DNA of 64,000 nt, from contig DASRHT010000029.1 of the NCBI GenBank assembly GCA_035650355.1, forward strand, positions 1 through 64,000, read 5' to 3'. This stretch comes from DASRHT01 sp035650355. Its GTDB lineage: Bacteria > Chloroflexota > Ktedonobacteria > Ktedonobacterales > Ktedonobacteraceae. Each line of letters begins with the position of its first letter. Position 1 is the stretch's first letter. The notes under the pieces are model-generated. The model searched no databases, was not told the DNA's origin, and was given only the letters and a program-made list of their open reading frames with translations. A program made the position numbers and the translations under genes. This document shows positions 43,387 to 51,777 of the stretch, piece after piece.

Positions 43387-45186
43387 CTAGCCCAGCAATT
43401 GTTCCATCTGCGCCAGGTGAGACTCGAAGAGCTGGAGCGCCTGGTGTACCGGCTGCGGCGTGGTCATATCAACCCCGGCCTTTTTCAGCAATTCGATGCT
43501 GTAATCAGACGAACCGGAACCGAGAAACTTCAGATAACGCTCAACTGCCGGAGCCCCTTCACCGTGCAAAATCTGCTGCACCAGGGCTGCGGCGGCAGAG
43601 ATGCCGGTCGCATATTGGTAAACGTAGAAGTTGTAGTAGAAGTGGGGGATGCGCGCCCATTCGATGCCGATCAGGTCATCAATCACCGTTTCCGCTCCAT
43701 AGTACTTCTCATTTAAGGTCAGGTACATGGCCGTGAGTGTATCGGCGGTGAGCGGCTCTCCCTGTTCCGCCTGGCTATGAATCTGCTGCTCGAACTCGGC
43801 AAACATCGTCTGGCGGAAAAGCGTTCCCCGGATGTCTTCCAGCGAGTGATTCAGGATGGCAAGGCGAACGGCGGGATCTTCGGTCTTCTTCAGCAGATAT
43901 TCGGTCAGCAGCCCCTCGTTCAGCGTCGAGGCCACCTCTGCTACAAAGATCGTGTAATCGCCGTACTGGTAGGGCTGGTTTGTGCGCGTGAAGTACGAAT
44001 GCATCGAATGCCCCAGCTCATGCGCCAGTGTATACATGCCATCGCGCTTCTCCTGGAAGTTGAGCAAAATAAACGGATGAGTGCCATACGCGCCCCCACT
44101 ATACGCGCCTCCACGCTTGCCCGGTGTCTCGTAGACATCGATCCAGCGCTGTTCAAAAGCCTGCTTGAGCGTCTGTACGTATTTCTCACCCAGCGGAGCC
44201 AGCGCGGCCATAACCGTATCACTGGCCTGCTGATAGGTAATGGTGCTCTCGGTCTCCTCCACGATAGGTACGTAGAGGTCATACATATGCATCTCGTCAA
44301 GCTGCAACACACGTTTGCGCAGTTGCAGGTAGCGGTTGAGCAGTGGGAGATGGTCGGTGACGGCCTTGATCAGATTGTCGTAGACGCTGACAGGAATGTT
44401 GTAACGGGCCAGGGCGCGCTCGCGGCAGGTGGCATAGTTGCGCTGGCGTGTGTAAAAGATATCACCTTTTACCTGAGCTGCCAGCGTGGCGGCTATGGTG
44501 TTGCGCTGCTTCAGGAACGTCTCATGCATGCCCACGAACGCCTCTTTGCGCACACGCCGGTCTGTGCTGTGCATATAGACCATGTAGTTGCCCAGCGTTA
44601 GCTCCGCCTGCTTGCCCTCCTCATCAGTAATAAACGGCAGCTTCAGGTCGGCGTTGTCAATCATCGAAAAAACGCTCTCCGGCGCTTCTGAGATCTCCCC
44701 TGCCGCAGCCAGGATCGCTTCGACTTCGGCTGAACGGATATGAGGGCGCTGGCGGTTTAAGTCGCGCAACTGCTGTTGATAGAGCGCCAGCTCGGGCGTC
44801 TCCTGCACAAATTTATTGAGCGTTTCTTCGGGCAACGCCAGAATTTCCGGCTCAATAAAGGAGGCTGCGGTCGAGGCGCGTACAACGAGCTGCATGGCGC
44901 GGTCTGCCATACCGATGTACTGGCTGTTGGCCGTATCCTCATCTTTACGCATGGAGGCATAGGAGTAAAGTCGCTCAAGCTTCTCAAAAAGGGCATCGCG
45001 CTTCTGGAGAACGGAGAGCAGTGCCTTACCGCTCTGGGCCAGCGTTCCCTGTAATGCTTCGAGTTCTGGTAGTGAGTTCTGTATCGCCTGGAAATCCTGC
45101 TCCCAAAGCTCATTACGTGAGAAAATACTCTCAAGATCCCAGGTAAACTCTTTCGGAATTTCTGTTCGCTCTTTGTATGTCTGCAA
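43387..45186 (-). CDS. pepF: Oligoendopeptidase F (M3B)
   Basis: A 599-residue zinc peptidase: N-terminal IPKEFTWDLESIF, GNYMVYMHSTDRRVRKEAF, RGGAYSGGAYGTHPFILLNF, and the zinc motif His389-Glu-x2-His393 in TLAHELGHSMHSYF followed by the third-ligand region FVAEVASTLNEGLLTEYLL. It cleaves short peptides in the cytoplasm. TTG 45186 has GAGAGG about 11 bases upstream and starts ten residues before the conserved IPKEF, like typical family members; an ATG at 45246 would add 20 residues without a ribosome site. Confidence 0.92.
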   Translation of the reverse strand: MQTYKERTEIPKEFTWDLESIFSRNELWEQDFQAIQNSLPELEALQGTLAQSGKALLSVLQKRDALFEKLERLYSYASMRKDEDTANSQYIGMADRAMQLVVRASTAASFIEPEILALPEETLNKFVQETPELALYQQQLRDLNRQRPHIRSAEVEAILAAAGEISEAPESVFSMIDNADLKLPFITDEEGKQAELTLGNYMVYMHSTDRRVRKEAFVGMHETFLKQRNTIAATLAAQVKGDIFYTRQRNYATCRERALARYNIPVSVYDNLIKAVTDHLPLLNRYLQLRKRVLQLDEMHMYDLYVPIVEETESTITYQQASDTVMAALAPLGEKYVQTLKQAFEQRWIDVYETPGKRGGAYSGGAYGTHPFILLNFQEKRDGMYTLAHELGHSMHSYFTRTNQPYQYGDYTIFVAEVASTLNEGLLTEYLLKKTEDPAVRLAILNHSLEDIRGTLFRQTMFAEFEQQIHSQAEQGEPLTADTLTAMYLTLNEKYYGAETVIDDLIGIEWARIPHFYYNFYVYQYATGISAAAALVQQILHGEGAPAVERYLKFLGSGSSDYSIELLKKAGVDMTTPQPVHQALQLFESHLAQMEQLLG

Positions 45187-45274
45187 GTCTGATATTACCT
45201 CTCTTCTCGCTTGGGAATAATTCCTAATATGGTGACATGATATCATATTATGAAAGCTGACTTAAACTACAATG

Positions 45275-45439
45275 CAGACCTTCTCAAAAGTCGCCGCACG
45301 CTCTGACTGCTCGCGCCTTCGACGCTCACAGGAAGAGGAAGGTGCAGGCCGTGGGCGCAGCCCACGGCCTGCACCTTCCTCTCCAGAACGGCTCGCTTGC
45401 GAGCCGTTCGTATGAAAAGGCAACGTTTGAGAAGCCCTG
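45275..45439. mobile_element. MITE copy B (10 bp target duplication)
   Basis: A 165 bp element, flanked on both sides by AACTACAATG (45265-45274 and 45440-45449). Ends read CAG...CTG; the right end ends CAACGTTTGAGAAGCCCTG. It contains a perfect 21 bp hairpin (45335-45355 with 45361-45381, 5-base loop) and a second palindrome GAACGGCTCGCTTGCGAGCC running to 45409. No reading frame. It lies between pepF and a glycosyltransferase gene. Confidence 0.88.
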
Positions 45440-45476
45440 AACTACAATGGTCATAAGCGATTGCTGATAAAAGGAA

Positions 45477-45520
45477 CGAGCTGCATTTCTTCCGGTTCGA
45501 GGAGAGAAAAATGCAACTCG
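45477..45520 (-). terminator. Hairpin downstream of the 45547 glycosyltransferase
   Basis: CGAGCTGCATTT (45477-45488) pairs with AAATGCAACTCG (45509-45520) with one mismatch. On the minus strand it is followed by TTCCTTTT; on the plus strand a T7 tract follows within a few bases. Confidence 0.6.
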
Positions 45521-45546
45521 TGACTTTTTTTATGAAAGCTGACGAC

Positions 45547-46491
45547 CTACCTTTCTAGCAAGTCGTCGCGATTTCCCCACTTCTCTAAAAAGCGATAAAA
45601 GTTGCGCTTGGTCAGCCGGGTAAGCTCAGAATCGGGCAACGCCGAGTCTTGTGGCTCAGGATGACAGAGCAGCGGCAGATGCGGCGTCAGCACATTCTCA
45701 GCGCCGGTATCGCGCACAGCGAAATTGAAATCGACATCCATGTAGCGTGGATAGCGGTAGCGTTCGTCGAACAGCCCGGCTTTTTTGAGCAGAGAACGTT
45801 CGAAGGCCATGCACAGGCCATCGACGACGTCAACTTCGCGCTGCTGGCTCTCTTCAAAGTGACGCAGATCGTCGGTACACAGCCCACGCAGCCCGGTAAT
45901 GCCCACCTTGCCGTTCGCCAGCGTCTGTGCCAGTGGAGTAAAGACATCCCCCGTTAACTCGACGCACGAATCGAGCAGCAGGATATAGTGCCCCCGGCTC
46001 TGTTTCAGACCGATGTTGCGCGCTTCGGCTGCTCCTGTTGTGCGGGTTGTACGGAGAAAGCAAAAGCGTGGCTCGCGCTCTTTCAGCTCTTCCGCCCAGA
46101 GATCAATGCCATCGCGTGATGCGTTATCAACCAGAATGATCTCGGTGTTGCTGGCTCCCGCAAAACGCAGTACGCTCTCGACGCAGCGCCGTGTCTGCTC
46201 GAAGTTGTTGTGCGCCAGGATGTTGACCGAGAATGTACAGGTGTCAGCTTCGTCGAGTAACGACGGGAGCTGGCGAGTTGTACGATATACGCGTCCATCG
46301 ACCTCAACACCTGGCAGAATGACCAGGTGAGCGCCGTGTGGATTATCCTTTACCACATAGCCCGCCTCCTCTATTTGTCGTTTAAGAATGTCGGCTCGTT
46401 CATACTGTCCGCGCCGACGCAGGATATCACGTTCATGTGAAAGCGCCAGGATCTCTGGCGGGATGCCATGACGATATGGACGGGTAGTCAT
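45547..46491 (-). CDS. GT2 glycosyltransferase with CysRS-tail-like N-terminus
   Basis: A 314-residue protein. Residues ~12-60 (LALSHERDILRRRGQYERAD through ILKRQIEEAGYVVKDNPHGA) resemble the C-terminal helical segment of cysteinyl-tRNA synthetase, where R-x2-R...DWxxAD and G..v.D...g occur. Residues ~88-310 form a GT2 GT-A domain: SVNILAHNNFEQTRRCVESV, IILVDNASRDG, GAAEARNIGLKQSRGHYILL, the acidic LLDSCVEL, and MDVDFNFAV. Acceptor unknown. AAGGAAGGA lies before ATG 46491. ggt lies upstream on the same strand, 49 bases away. Confidence 0.82.
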   Translation of the reverse strand: MTTRPYRHGIPPEILALSHERDILRRRGQYERADILKRQIEEAGYVVKDNPHGAHLVILPGVEVDGRVYRTTRQLPSLLDEADTCTFSVNILAHNNFEQTRRCVESVLRFAGASNTEIILVDNASRDGIDLWAEELKEREPRFCFLRTTRTTGAAEARNIGLKQSRGHYILLLDSCVELTGDVFTPLAQTLANGKVGITGLRGLCTDDLRHFEESQQREVDVVDGLCMAFERSLLKKAGLFDERYRYPRYMDVDFNFAVRDTGAENVLTPHLPLLCHPEPQDSALPDSELTRLTKRNFYRFLEKWGNRDDLLER

Positions 46492-46539
46492 ACTTTTTAT
46501 CCTTCCTTACTACGTGAGACTCTATCCACAAATGACCCG

Positions 46540-48204
46540 CTACCAGCCCAGCGCAAGACCATCGCAACGTGGGTCGGCAGCCCCCTCGAAAATATGTGTA
46601 TCAGGATTGATGACAATAGCTTGTGCGTGACCCATACTATCTTCCCAGGGTCCACGAATGAGTGTACGATGACCGAGCAGATCAAGTCCCAGGATCGCTT
46701 CGTTGGAGAAACGGTTTTCGAGCATGACTGCCTCGGCGATATTCTGATTCAGGTATTCATCAACGCCGCTCTGACCTCTAAGTGCCTGTTCTGTAGCGCC
46801 CGTGTTAAACTGGAAACGTCCGCTATGCCAGCGTGGAGCAGCGATGGCCTGCTGGGCGTTCAGACCAAAATCAAGCATGGCGGAGAGTAACTGCACATGA
46901 ATCTGTGGCTGTGCGTCTGCTCCCATCGAGCCAATCGCCATGTGGAGTTTGCCGTCGCGCATCACCATTGCAGGCGTCAGTGTGTGCATTGTGCGCTTCC
47001 CTGGTTGCAGGTAGTTGACGTGGCGTGGGTCAAGTGAGAAGTACGAGCCACGATTATGCAACAATACGCCCGTATCACCGCCAACAACGCCACTACCAAA
47101 GCCGGCGTACAGGCTCTGAATAAGAGAAACAACATTGCCAAAACGGTCTGCTGTACAAAGATACATCGTATCTCCCTCTTTTTCAAGTCCTGCCCCATAA
47201 TACGCTGCTGCTCTATCCGGTTTAATCCGCTCTCGCAATTGGGCGGCATAGTCTTTACTCAACAGGCGCGCCACCGGAACATCGACGAAAGTCGGATCAG
47301 AAATATAGCGGTCACGGTCCGCGAATGCCAGCTTCTTTGCCTCCAGCAGCACATGCAGGTATTCAGGCGTCTGATAGCCAAGTGACTTGAGATCATACCC
47401 TTCGATAATATTGAGCATCTCCAGAGCGGCAAGCCCCTGTGTGTTAGGTGGGAATTCATAGATATCATAGCCCCGGTAGCTGGTCGAAATAGGCGTAACC
47501 CAATCAGAGTGGTGTGCCGCCATATCTTCCATGCTAAGCACACCGCCGCATTGCTGGATATAAGCCGTAATCGAGCGGGCCAGCGACCCTTTGTAGAAGG
47601 CATCTCGTCCTTCTCGGGCCAGCATCTTATAGCTTTGCGCCAGATTGGATTGGCGTAGCACTTCTCCCGTTTTACAGGGCGCGCCCCCGCTTAAAAATAT
47701 CTCTGCGCTTGTGCTCCAAGAACCTAACGCGCCGGAGGCAGACTCAGCCAGCCAGCCGCTGAGCTTAGGGCTTACCGGCATGCCTTCTTCAGCATAGGCG
47801 ATGGCAGACTCGAAAATTGTTTCCGCCGGAAGAGAGCCAAAACGCTCTAGCGCCTCAAACCACCCATCCACCGCGCCCGGAACGTTGATTGATAGAGGAC
47901 CACGCTGCGGCACTTCTTTCATGCCTTGCGCGGCAAACAATTCCGGCGTCATGCCTTGTGGCGCGCGTCCGCTGGCGTTAAGAGCGTGAAGTTGCTGTGT
48001 CTTAGCTTCCCAGAAGAGGATAAAAAGATCGCCGCCTGCTGAGCACATAGCCGGATAGACGACGGTCATCACCGTGTTGGCCGCGATGGCAGCGTCAATC
48101 GCATTGCCGCCCTGCGTGAGGATACGCAAACCTGCCTGTGTGGCAAGATAGTGAGCAGTAGCGACCATGCCTCGCATGCCGAGTGTCGGTTGTTCGAAGA
48201 GCAT
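46540..48204 (-). CDS. ggt: Gamma-glutamyltransferase-family protein
   Basis: A 554-residue Ntn-hydrolase: N-terminal GMVATAHYLATQAGLRIL and GGNAIDAAIAANTVMTVVYPAMCSAGGD, then EFPPNTQGLAALEMLNIIEG, and the autoprocessing site with Thr346 in EGDTMYLCTADRFGNVVSLI, where cleavage would create the catalytic N-terminal Thr. GSMGADAQPQIHVQLL is the C-terminal hallmark. The second residue after Thr is Met where many enzymes have Thr. No signal peptide is seen, unlike periplasmic GGTs. GGAG lies before ATG 48204; upstream in-frame ATGs are weaker. Confidence 0.92.
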   Translation of the reverse strand: MLFEQPTLGMRGMVATAHYLATQAGLRILTQGGNAIDAAIAANTVMTVVYPAMCSAGGDLFILFWEAKTQQLHALNASGRAPQGMTPELFAAQGMKEVPQRGPLSINVPGAVDGWFEALERFGSLPAETIFESAIAYAEEGMPVSPKLSGWLAESASGALGSWSTSAEIFLSGGAPCKTGEVLRQSNLAQSYKMLAREGRDAFYKGSLARSITAYIQQCGGVLSMEDMAAHHSDWVTPISTSYRGYDIYEFPPNTQGLAALEMLNIIEGYDLKSLGYQTPEYLHVLLEAKKLAFADRDRYISDPTFVDVPVARLLSKDYAAQLRERIKPDRAAAYYGAGLEKEGDTMYLCTADRFGNVVSLIQSLYAGFGSGVVGGDTGVLLHNRGSYFSLDPRHVNYLQPGKRTMHTLTPAMVMRDGKLHMAIGSMGADAQPQIHVQLLSAMLDFGLNAQQAIAAPRWHSGRFQFNTGATEQALRGQSGVDEYLNQNIAEAVMLENRFSNEAILGLDLLGHRTLIRGPWEDSMGHAQAIVINPDTHIFEGAADPRCDGLALGW

Positions 48205-48300
48205 TGCTGGAAACTCCATTTCTTTTTTATGGCACCAACAGTTCTTCCGTATTATAACATAGCACAAATCGGGCGGTCATGGCTACTCTTAACGGCTGCT

Positions 48301-48325
48301 GTAGGGGCAGGGCTTGCCCCTGCCC
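48301..48325 (+). repeat. GTAGGGGC palindromic repeat, copy 2
   Basis: GTAGGGGCAGGGCTTGCCCC, then TGCCC. It is self-complementary and nearly identical to the minus-strand copy at 7861-7885. It lies in the divergent region between ggt and the ICMT-like gene. Confidence 0.7.
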
Positions 48326-48465
48326 TGCTGTGGAATATTTCTTGTTCTGCCTGCTCTTTCATAGGGGTCCTCACTTGACAATGTATCCAGTATATGGCAT
48401 TATTATTTTTTCTAGTTAAAATATATATTTTTAGATAGGTAAAAATTTTGGAGGAGGTTATACTC

Positions 48466-49143
48466 ATGACTCTCACAACAAAGGCCCTGCTAGGAGGGAG
48501 CTTCCAGTTGCTGCTTTTTCCGTTGGCCCTGTTTCTTGCGGCTGGTACCATCTTCTGGTCTGCTGGATGGATCTTTCTGCTTCTGCTCTATAGCTTCGTC
48601 ATAATCACCGCCCGTATGCTCTTCAGGCGCAATCCTGGATTACTGGAGGAGCGAATGAGCATGTTCGGTCCCAATCAAAAGGGCCGGGACGGCATGTTTC
48701 TGCTACTGCTTGTGCTTTGTACTGCCTGGGTAGTTCTGATGCCGCTCGATGCCGTTCGCTTTCACTGGTCGCAGATGCCGCTCTGGCTTCAGGTGGTGGG
48801 AGCAATTATCCTGGCGGGTTCATTTACTCTGATCTATCTGGCTTTTCGAGAGAACGCGTACTTAACGCCGACCGTGCGCATCCAGGAGGAGCGCGGGCAT
48901 ACGGTGGTATCCACGGGGCTGTACCGCTACATGCGTCACCCGATGTACGCCGGTTGTCATCTCTTTTTCATAGGGATGCCCCTTTTGCTAGGCTCACTTT
49001 TAGGGCTTGTACTTGCGCCAATCCTCATCGGCTTATTCTTCAGGCGCGCGGTATTAGAGGAGCGTGTGTTGAAGAAGGAACTGCCGGGCTATGAGGCATA
49101 TATGGCAGAGGTCAGCCACCGGTTTATCCCGTATGTCTGGTGA
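48466..49143 (+). CDS. Isoprenylcysteine carboxyl methyltransferase (ICMT)-like membrane enzyme
   Basis: A 225-residue protein with about five membrane helices. The SAM-binding C-terminal signature of ICMT/PEMT-type methyltransferases is clear: VVSTGLYRYMRHPMYAGCHL, followed by EERVLKKELPGYEAYM and ending RFIPYVW. Bacteria lack prenylated CaaX proteins, so the substrate is probably a lipid or small molecule. ATG 48466 with GGAGGAGG before it is chosen over TTG 48448. Confidence 0.9.
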   Translation: MTLTTKALLGGSFQLLLFPLALFLAAGTIFWSAGWIFLLLLYSFVIITARMLFRRNPGLLEERMSMFGPNQKGRDGMFLLLLVLCTAWVVLMPLDAVRFHWSQMPLWLQVVGAIILAGSFTLIYLAFRENAYLTPTVRIQEERGHTVVSTGLYRYMRHPMYAGCHLFFIGMPLLLGSLLGLVLAPILIGLFFRRAVLEERVLKKELPGYEAYMAEVSHRFIPYVW

Positions 49144-49150
49144 GGAACGA

Positions 49151-49204
49151 TTGCGACAGAAGGCAAAGAACCACTACTGCCAGCTCGACTGTCTTCTGCC
49201 GCAA
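49151..49204. terminator. Imperfect hairpin between convergent genes
   Basis: TTGCGACAGAAG (49151-49162) and CTTCTGCCGCAA (49193-49204) form a 12 bp stem with one mismatch, placed between the ICMT-like gene and manC. Confidence 0.45.
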
Positions 49205-49213
49205 TGCATCACC

Positions 49214-50278
49214 TTACCCCTTTTTATGATGTTGTTCCGCTAACTCTTTCACGCGCTGCACATGGGCTTTATGGCAGATGACCGTCATATCGTCCATTTC
49301 GACCACAATCACATCTTCCAGACCGATAGTGTAAATGCGACGTGACGTGTTGTTGTACACGACGACATTCTGGCTACCAAGTCCCGCATGAGCGCCAACC
49401 GCGCGTACGCCCTGTTCATCGGCAGGGAAGAGCGCGCCATATTGTTCCCAGTTGCCAACATCGTTCCAGCCGAGATCGGCAGGAATAACGACAAGATTGT
49501 TAGTTTTCTCCAGAATGCCATAGTCAATCGAGATGGATTGCAGGGTGGGCCAGAGTTCATCAAACGTGGCCTGTTCCCGCTCCGTTCCCATCGTGTCCAC
49601 CATGAGTTCGATTTTTTGCGCTAATTCGGGGAGGTGTTGATGCAGTTCCTCCAGGATCGTTGCCACTTTCCAGATGAAAATGCCGCCGTTCCAGACGTAA
49701 TGTCCATCCAGGAGGTAGCGCTGAGCCGTTGCCAGGTCGGGCTTCTCGACGAATCGCTCTGCTCGAAATGCCTGGTGCTCATAGCCTGCGAGTACCGGAT
49801 CGGCGAAACGAATATAGCCATAGCCGGTTTCAGGCGTGGTGGGTTTGATGCCGACGGTGACAAGATATCCCTGTTCTGCCAGCTCATAAGCCAGGCGAAC
49901 CGTTTGTCTGAGCGTCTCTACATCGTGCATGACGGCATCGGCTGAAAACATCGCCATCACAGCCTGAGGATCGTGGCGAGCGATGGCAGCGGCAGCCCAG
50001 CCAATGGCGGCGGCGGTATTGCGTCCAATTGGCTCTTTCAGAATATGTTGCTCTGGAATCGTTGGCAGATGTTCCTGCACCAGTTCAACCATGCTTCGCC
50101 CGGTGACAACCCAGGCGCGGTCGGTCGTTATCAGCGGCTCAACGCGAGCCAGCGTCTCTTGAATCATGCTATTGCCGTTGGGTAGCGGCAAGAATTGTTT
50201 GGGGAAATCTGGGGTGCTCAGCGGCCATAGACGCGTGCCACTGCCACCGGCCAGGATAACGGCATTGAGATGTTCCAT
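49214..50278 (-). CDS. manC: Mannose-1-phosphate guanylyltransferase
   Basis: A 354-residue nucleotidyltransferase. The GTP-binding loop is AVILAGGSGTRLWPLSTPDF with PKQF; EPIGRNTAAAIGWAA, FVEKPDLATAQRYL, YVWNGGIFIW, SIDYGILEKT and WNDVGNWEQY are further family marks. The usual PADH after strand 4 reads SADAVMHD. It lacks the cupin isomerase half of bifunctional ManC-A, so it makes GDP-mannose only. ATG 50278 follows AAGGAG at a long spacing of ~13. It supplies mannosylation, consistent with the PIG-V-like and GT2 genes. Confidence 0.93.
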   Translation of the reverse strand: MEHLNAVILAGGSGTRLWPLSTPDFPKQFLPLPNGNSMIQETLARVEPLITTDRAWVVTGRSMVELVQEHLPTIPEQHILKEPIGRNTAAAIGWAAAAIARHDPQAVMAMFSADAVMHDVETLRQTVRLAYELAEQGYLVTVGIKPTTPETGYGYIRFADPVLAGYEHQAFRAERFVEKPDLATAQRYLLDGHYVWNGGIFIWKVATILEELHQHLPELAQKIELMVDTMGTEREQATFDELWPTLQSISIDYGILEKTNNLVVIPADLGWNDVGNWEQYGALFPADEQGVRAVGAHAGLGSQNVVVYNNTSRRIYTIGLEDVIVVEMDDMTVICHKAHVQRVKELAEQHHKKG

Positions 50279-50346
50279 AAGCTTAAATATATCTCCTTGC
50301 GATGTATATCTCTCTTCCAGTATGGTACACCGGGTCATCTATCGAT

Positions 50347-50513
50347 CAGGGTTTCTCAATCGTCGCAGTACGCTTTGACTGCTCCCGCCTTCGGCGCTCT
50401 CTGGGGAGGAAGGTGTTGGGCTAAGGGCTACGCCCTTAGCCCAACACCTTCCTCCCCAGAACAGCTCGCTTGCGAGCCGTTCGGTCCAAAAAGACAACGT
50501 TTGAGAGGCCTGG
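50347..50513. mobile_element. MITE copy C (9 bp target duplication)
   Basis: A 167 bp element flanked by exact TCTATCGAT repeats (50338-50346 and 50514-50522). The centre is a perfect 28 bp hairpin (50401-50428 with 50432-50459, 3-base loop). The right half carries the CTCGCTTGCGAG palindrome and the CAACGTTTGAGA end shared with copy B. It sits between manC and the desaturase gene. No coding content. Confidence 0.9.
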
Positions 50514-50574
50514 TCTATCGATAAGTTCGTCTGAGCGGATTGTAGCGGCGTTGGCTGAATGTGTCAAATCGGCA

Positions 50575-50608
50575 AAGAAAAAAGGCGGGTGTACAGCTTA
50601 CACCCGCC
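50575..50608 (-). terminator. Intrinsic terminator of the desaturase gene
   Basis: On the minus strand, GGCGGGTGTA pairs with TACACCCGCC (50584-50593 with 50599-50608) and is followed by a T-run (plus-strand A-run 50576-50583). It lies 20 bases after the stop. Confidence 0.85.
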
Positions 50609-50627
50609 TGGAAGCAGTTCCCTTTGC

Positions 50628-51530
50628 TTATAGCGCAACCTTCTCTACCTCTGCGGCTGTTGCGGTTTCTGGCATGTTTGAGGTCTCTAATGTAGCATTG
50701 AGCGTCTTATTGTGGCGGCGTTGTAGCATCTCAGGCGTGACGCGATAGACATCCTTAACCAGTCCAAAGCGTTCAAGCGTCCAGATGAGGTAGCCGGAGA
50801 GATCGAATTGCCACCAGCGCAACCCGTGGAAGGCCGAGCGAGGAAACGCGTGATGATTGTTATGCCAGCCCTCACCAAAGGCCAGCAGCCCCACAATCCA
50901 TTCGTTACGGCTTTGATCTGTCGTTTCGAAGTCCCGTCGCCCAAAGGTATGGCAGACGGAATTGACGCTCCATGTGACATGATGGGCTAGAAAGATGCGC
51001 ACAAGCCCGCCCCAGAGCAGACCATGCCAGCCACCAATGGCGAAGGGTATCACTATTGATAACGCTGCCCAGAGGAAAAATGTGCGGTCGATAAAGACGA
51101 TCATTGGATCTCTGACCAGGTTGCGGCAGTAGACGTTGGGATCGGCTTTTTCGGCGTTAAAGATCCAGCCAATGTGGGCATGGAAGAAGCCTTCGACGGG
51201 GCTATGAGGATCGCCTTCACGATCAGAGTTCGCATGGTGTTTTATATGGGTAGCTGCCCATTCAAGTGCAGGCCCCTCCAGAGCCATAGAGCCGAGAACG
51301 AGCAGGATAAATTTAATCACAGGATGGGGCTTGAAGCTACGATGTGTGAGCATACGGTGAAATCCAACAGTCACGCCAAATGCAGTAAGGGAATACATAA
51401 TGAGCAGCAGAGTGATATCTGACCAGTTCACCGCTCGGTTCCATAACAGCCAGATGGCGTAAGCTGTGGCGAGCAAGGGAACAATGACTGTTACTAGAAC
51501 GATAGCTCTATATAGTTTAGTGGGTTGCAA
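50628..51530 (-). CDS. Acyl-CoA/acyl-lipid delta-9 desaturase
   Basis: A 300-residue membrane di-iron desaturase with the three His boxes: HRMLTH (58-63), HIKHH (95-99) and HNNHH (~224-228). Membrane helices lie before and between them. It introduces a double bond in fatty acyl chains with O2 and an electron donor not encoded here. TTG 51530 has GGAGG 6 bases upstream. A good terminator follows. It is divergent from murJ. Confidence 0.94.
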   Translation of the reverse strand: MQPTKLYRAIVLVTVIVPLLATAYAIWLLWNRAVNWSDITLLLIMYSLTAFGVTVGFHRMLTHRSFKPHPVIKFILLVLGSMALEGPALEWAATHIKHHANSDREGDPHSPVEGFFHAHIGWIFNAEKADPNVYCRNLVRDPMIVFIDRTFFLWAALSIVIPFAIGGWHGLLWGGLVRIFLAHHVTWSVNSVCHTFGRRDFETTDQSRNEWIVGLLAFGEGWHNNHHAFPRSAFHGLRWWQFDLSGYLIWTLERFGLVKDVYRVTPEMLQRRHNKTLNATLETSNMPETATAAEVEKVAL

Positions 51531-51777
51531 TTGAACCTCCGGTTGGTAGCATCCGTACAGGATGCGAAAGATCTGCCTGAATGGCAGTATGCTCTTTAAG
51601 AGTGAATATGGGGCTGTTTTGTTTCATGGATTTCTGCCGTTGCCAGGAAGTACTCTCTGATAATGGGCTAGCCAGAATCGTATAGGTATGGTATGCTGAG
51701 CAAGTAAAATTGTATACTTTTTGTGGTCCTGTTAAAAATACCGGTTTTATCCTTATATATTCCAAATAGAGAAAATT

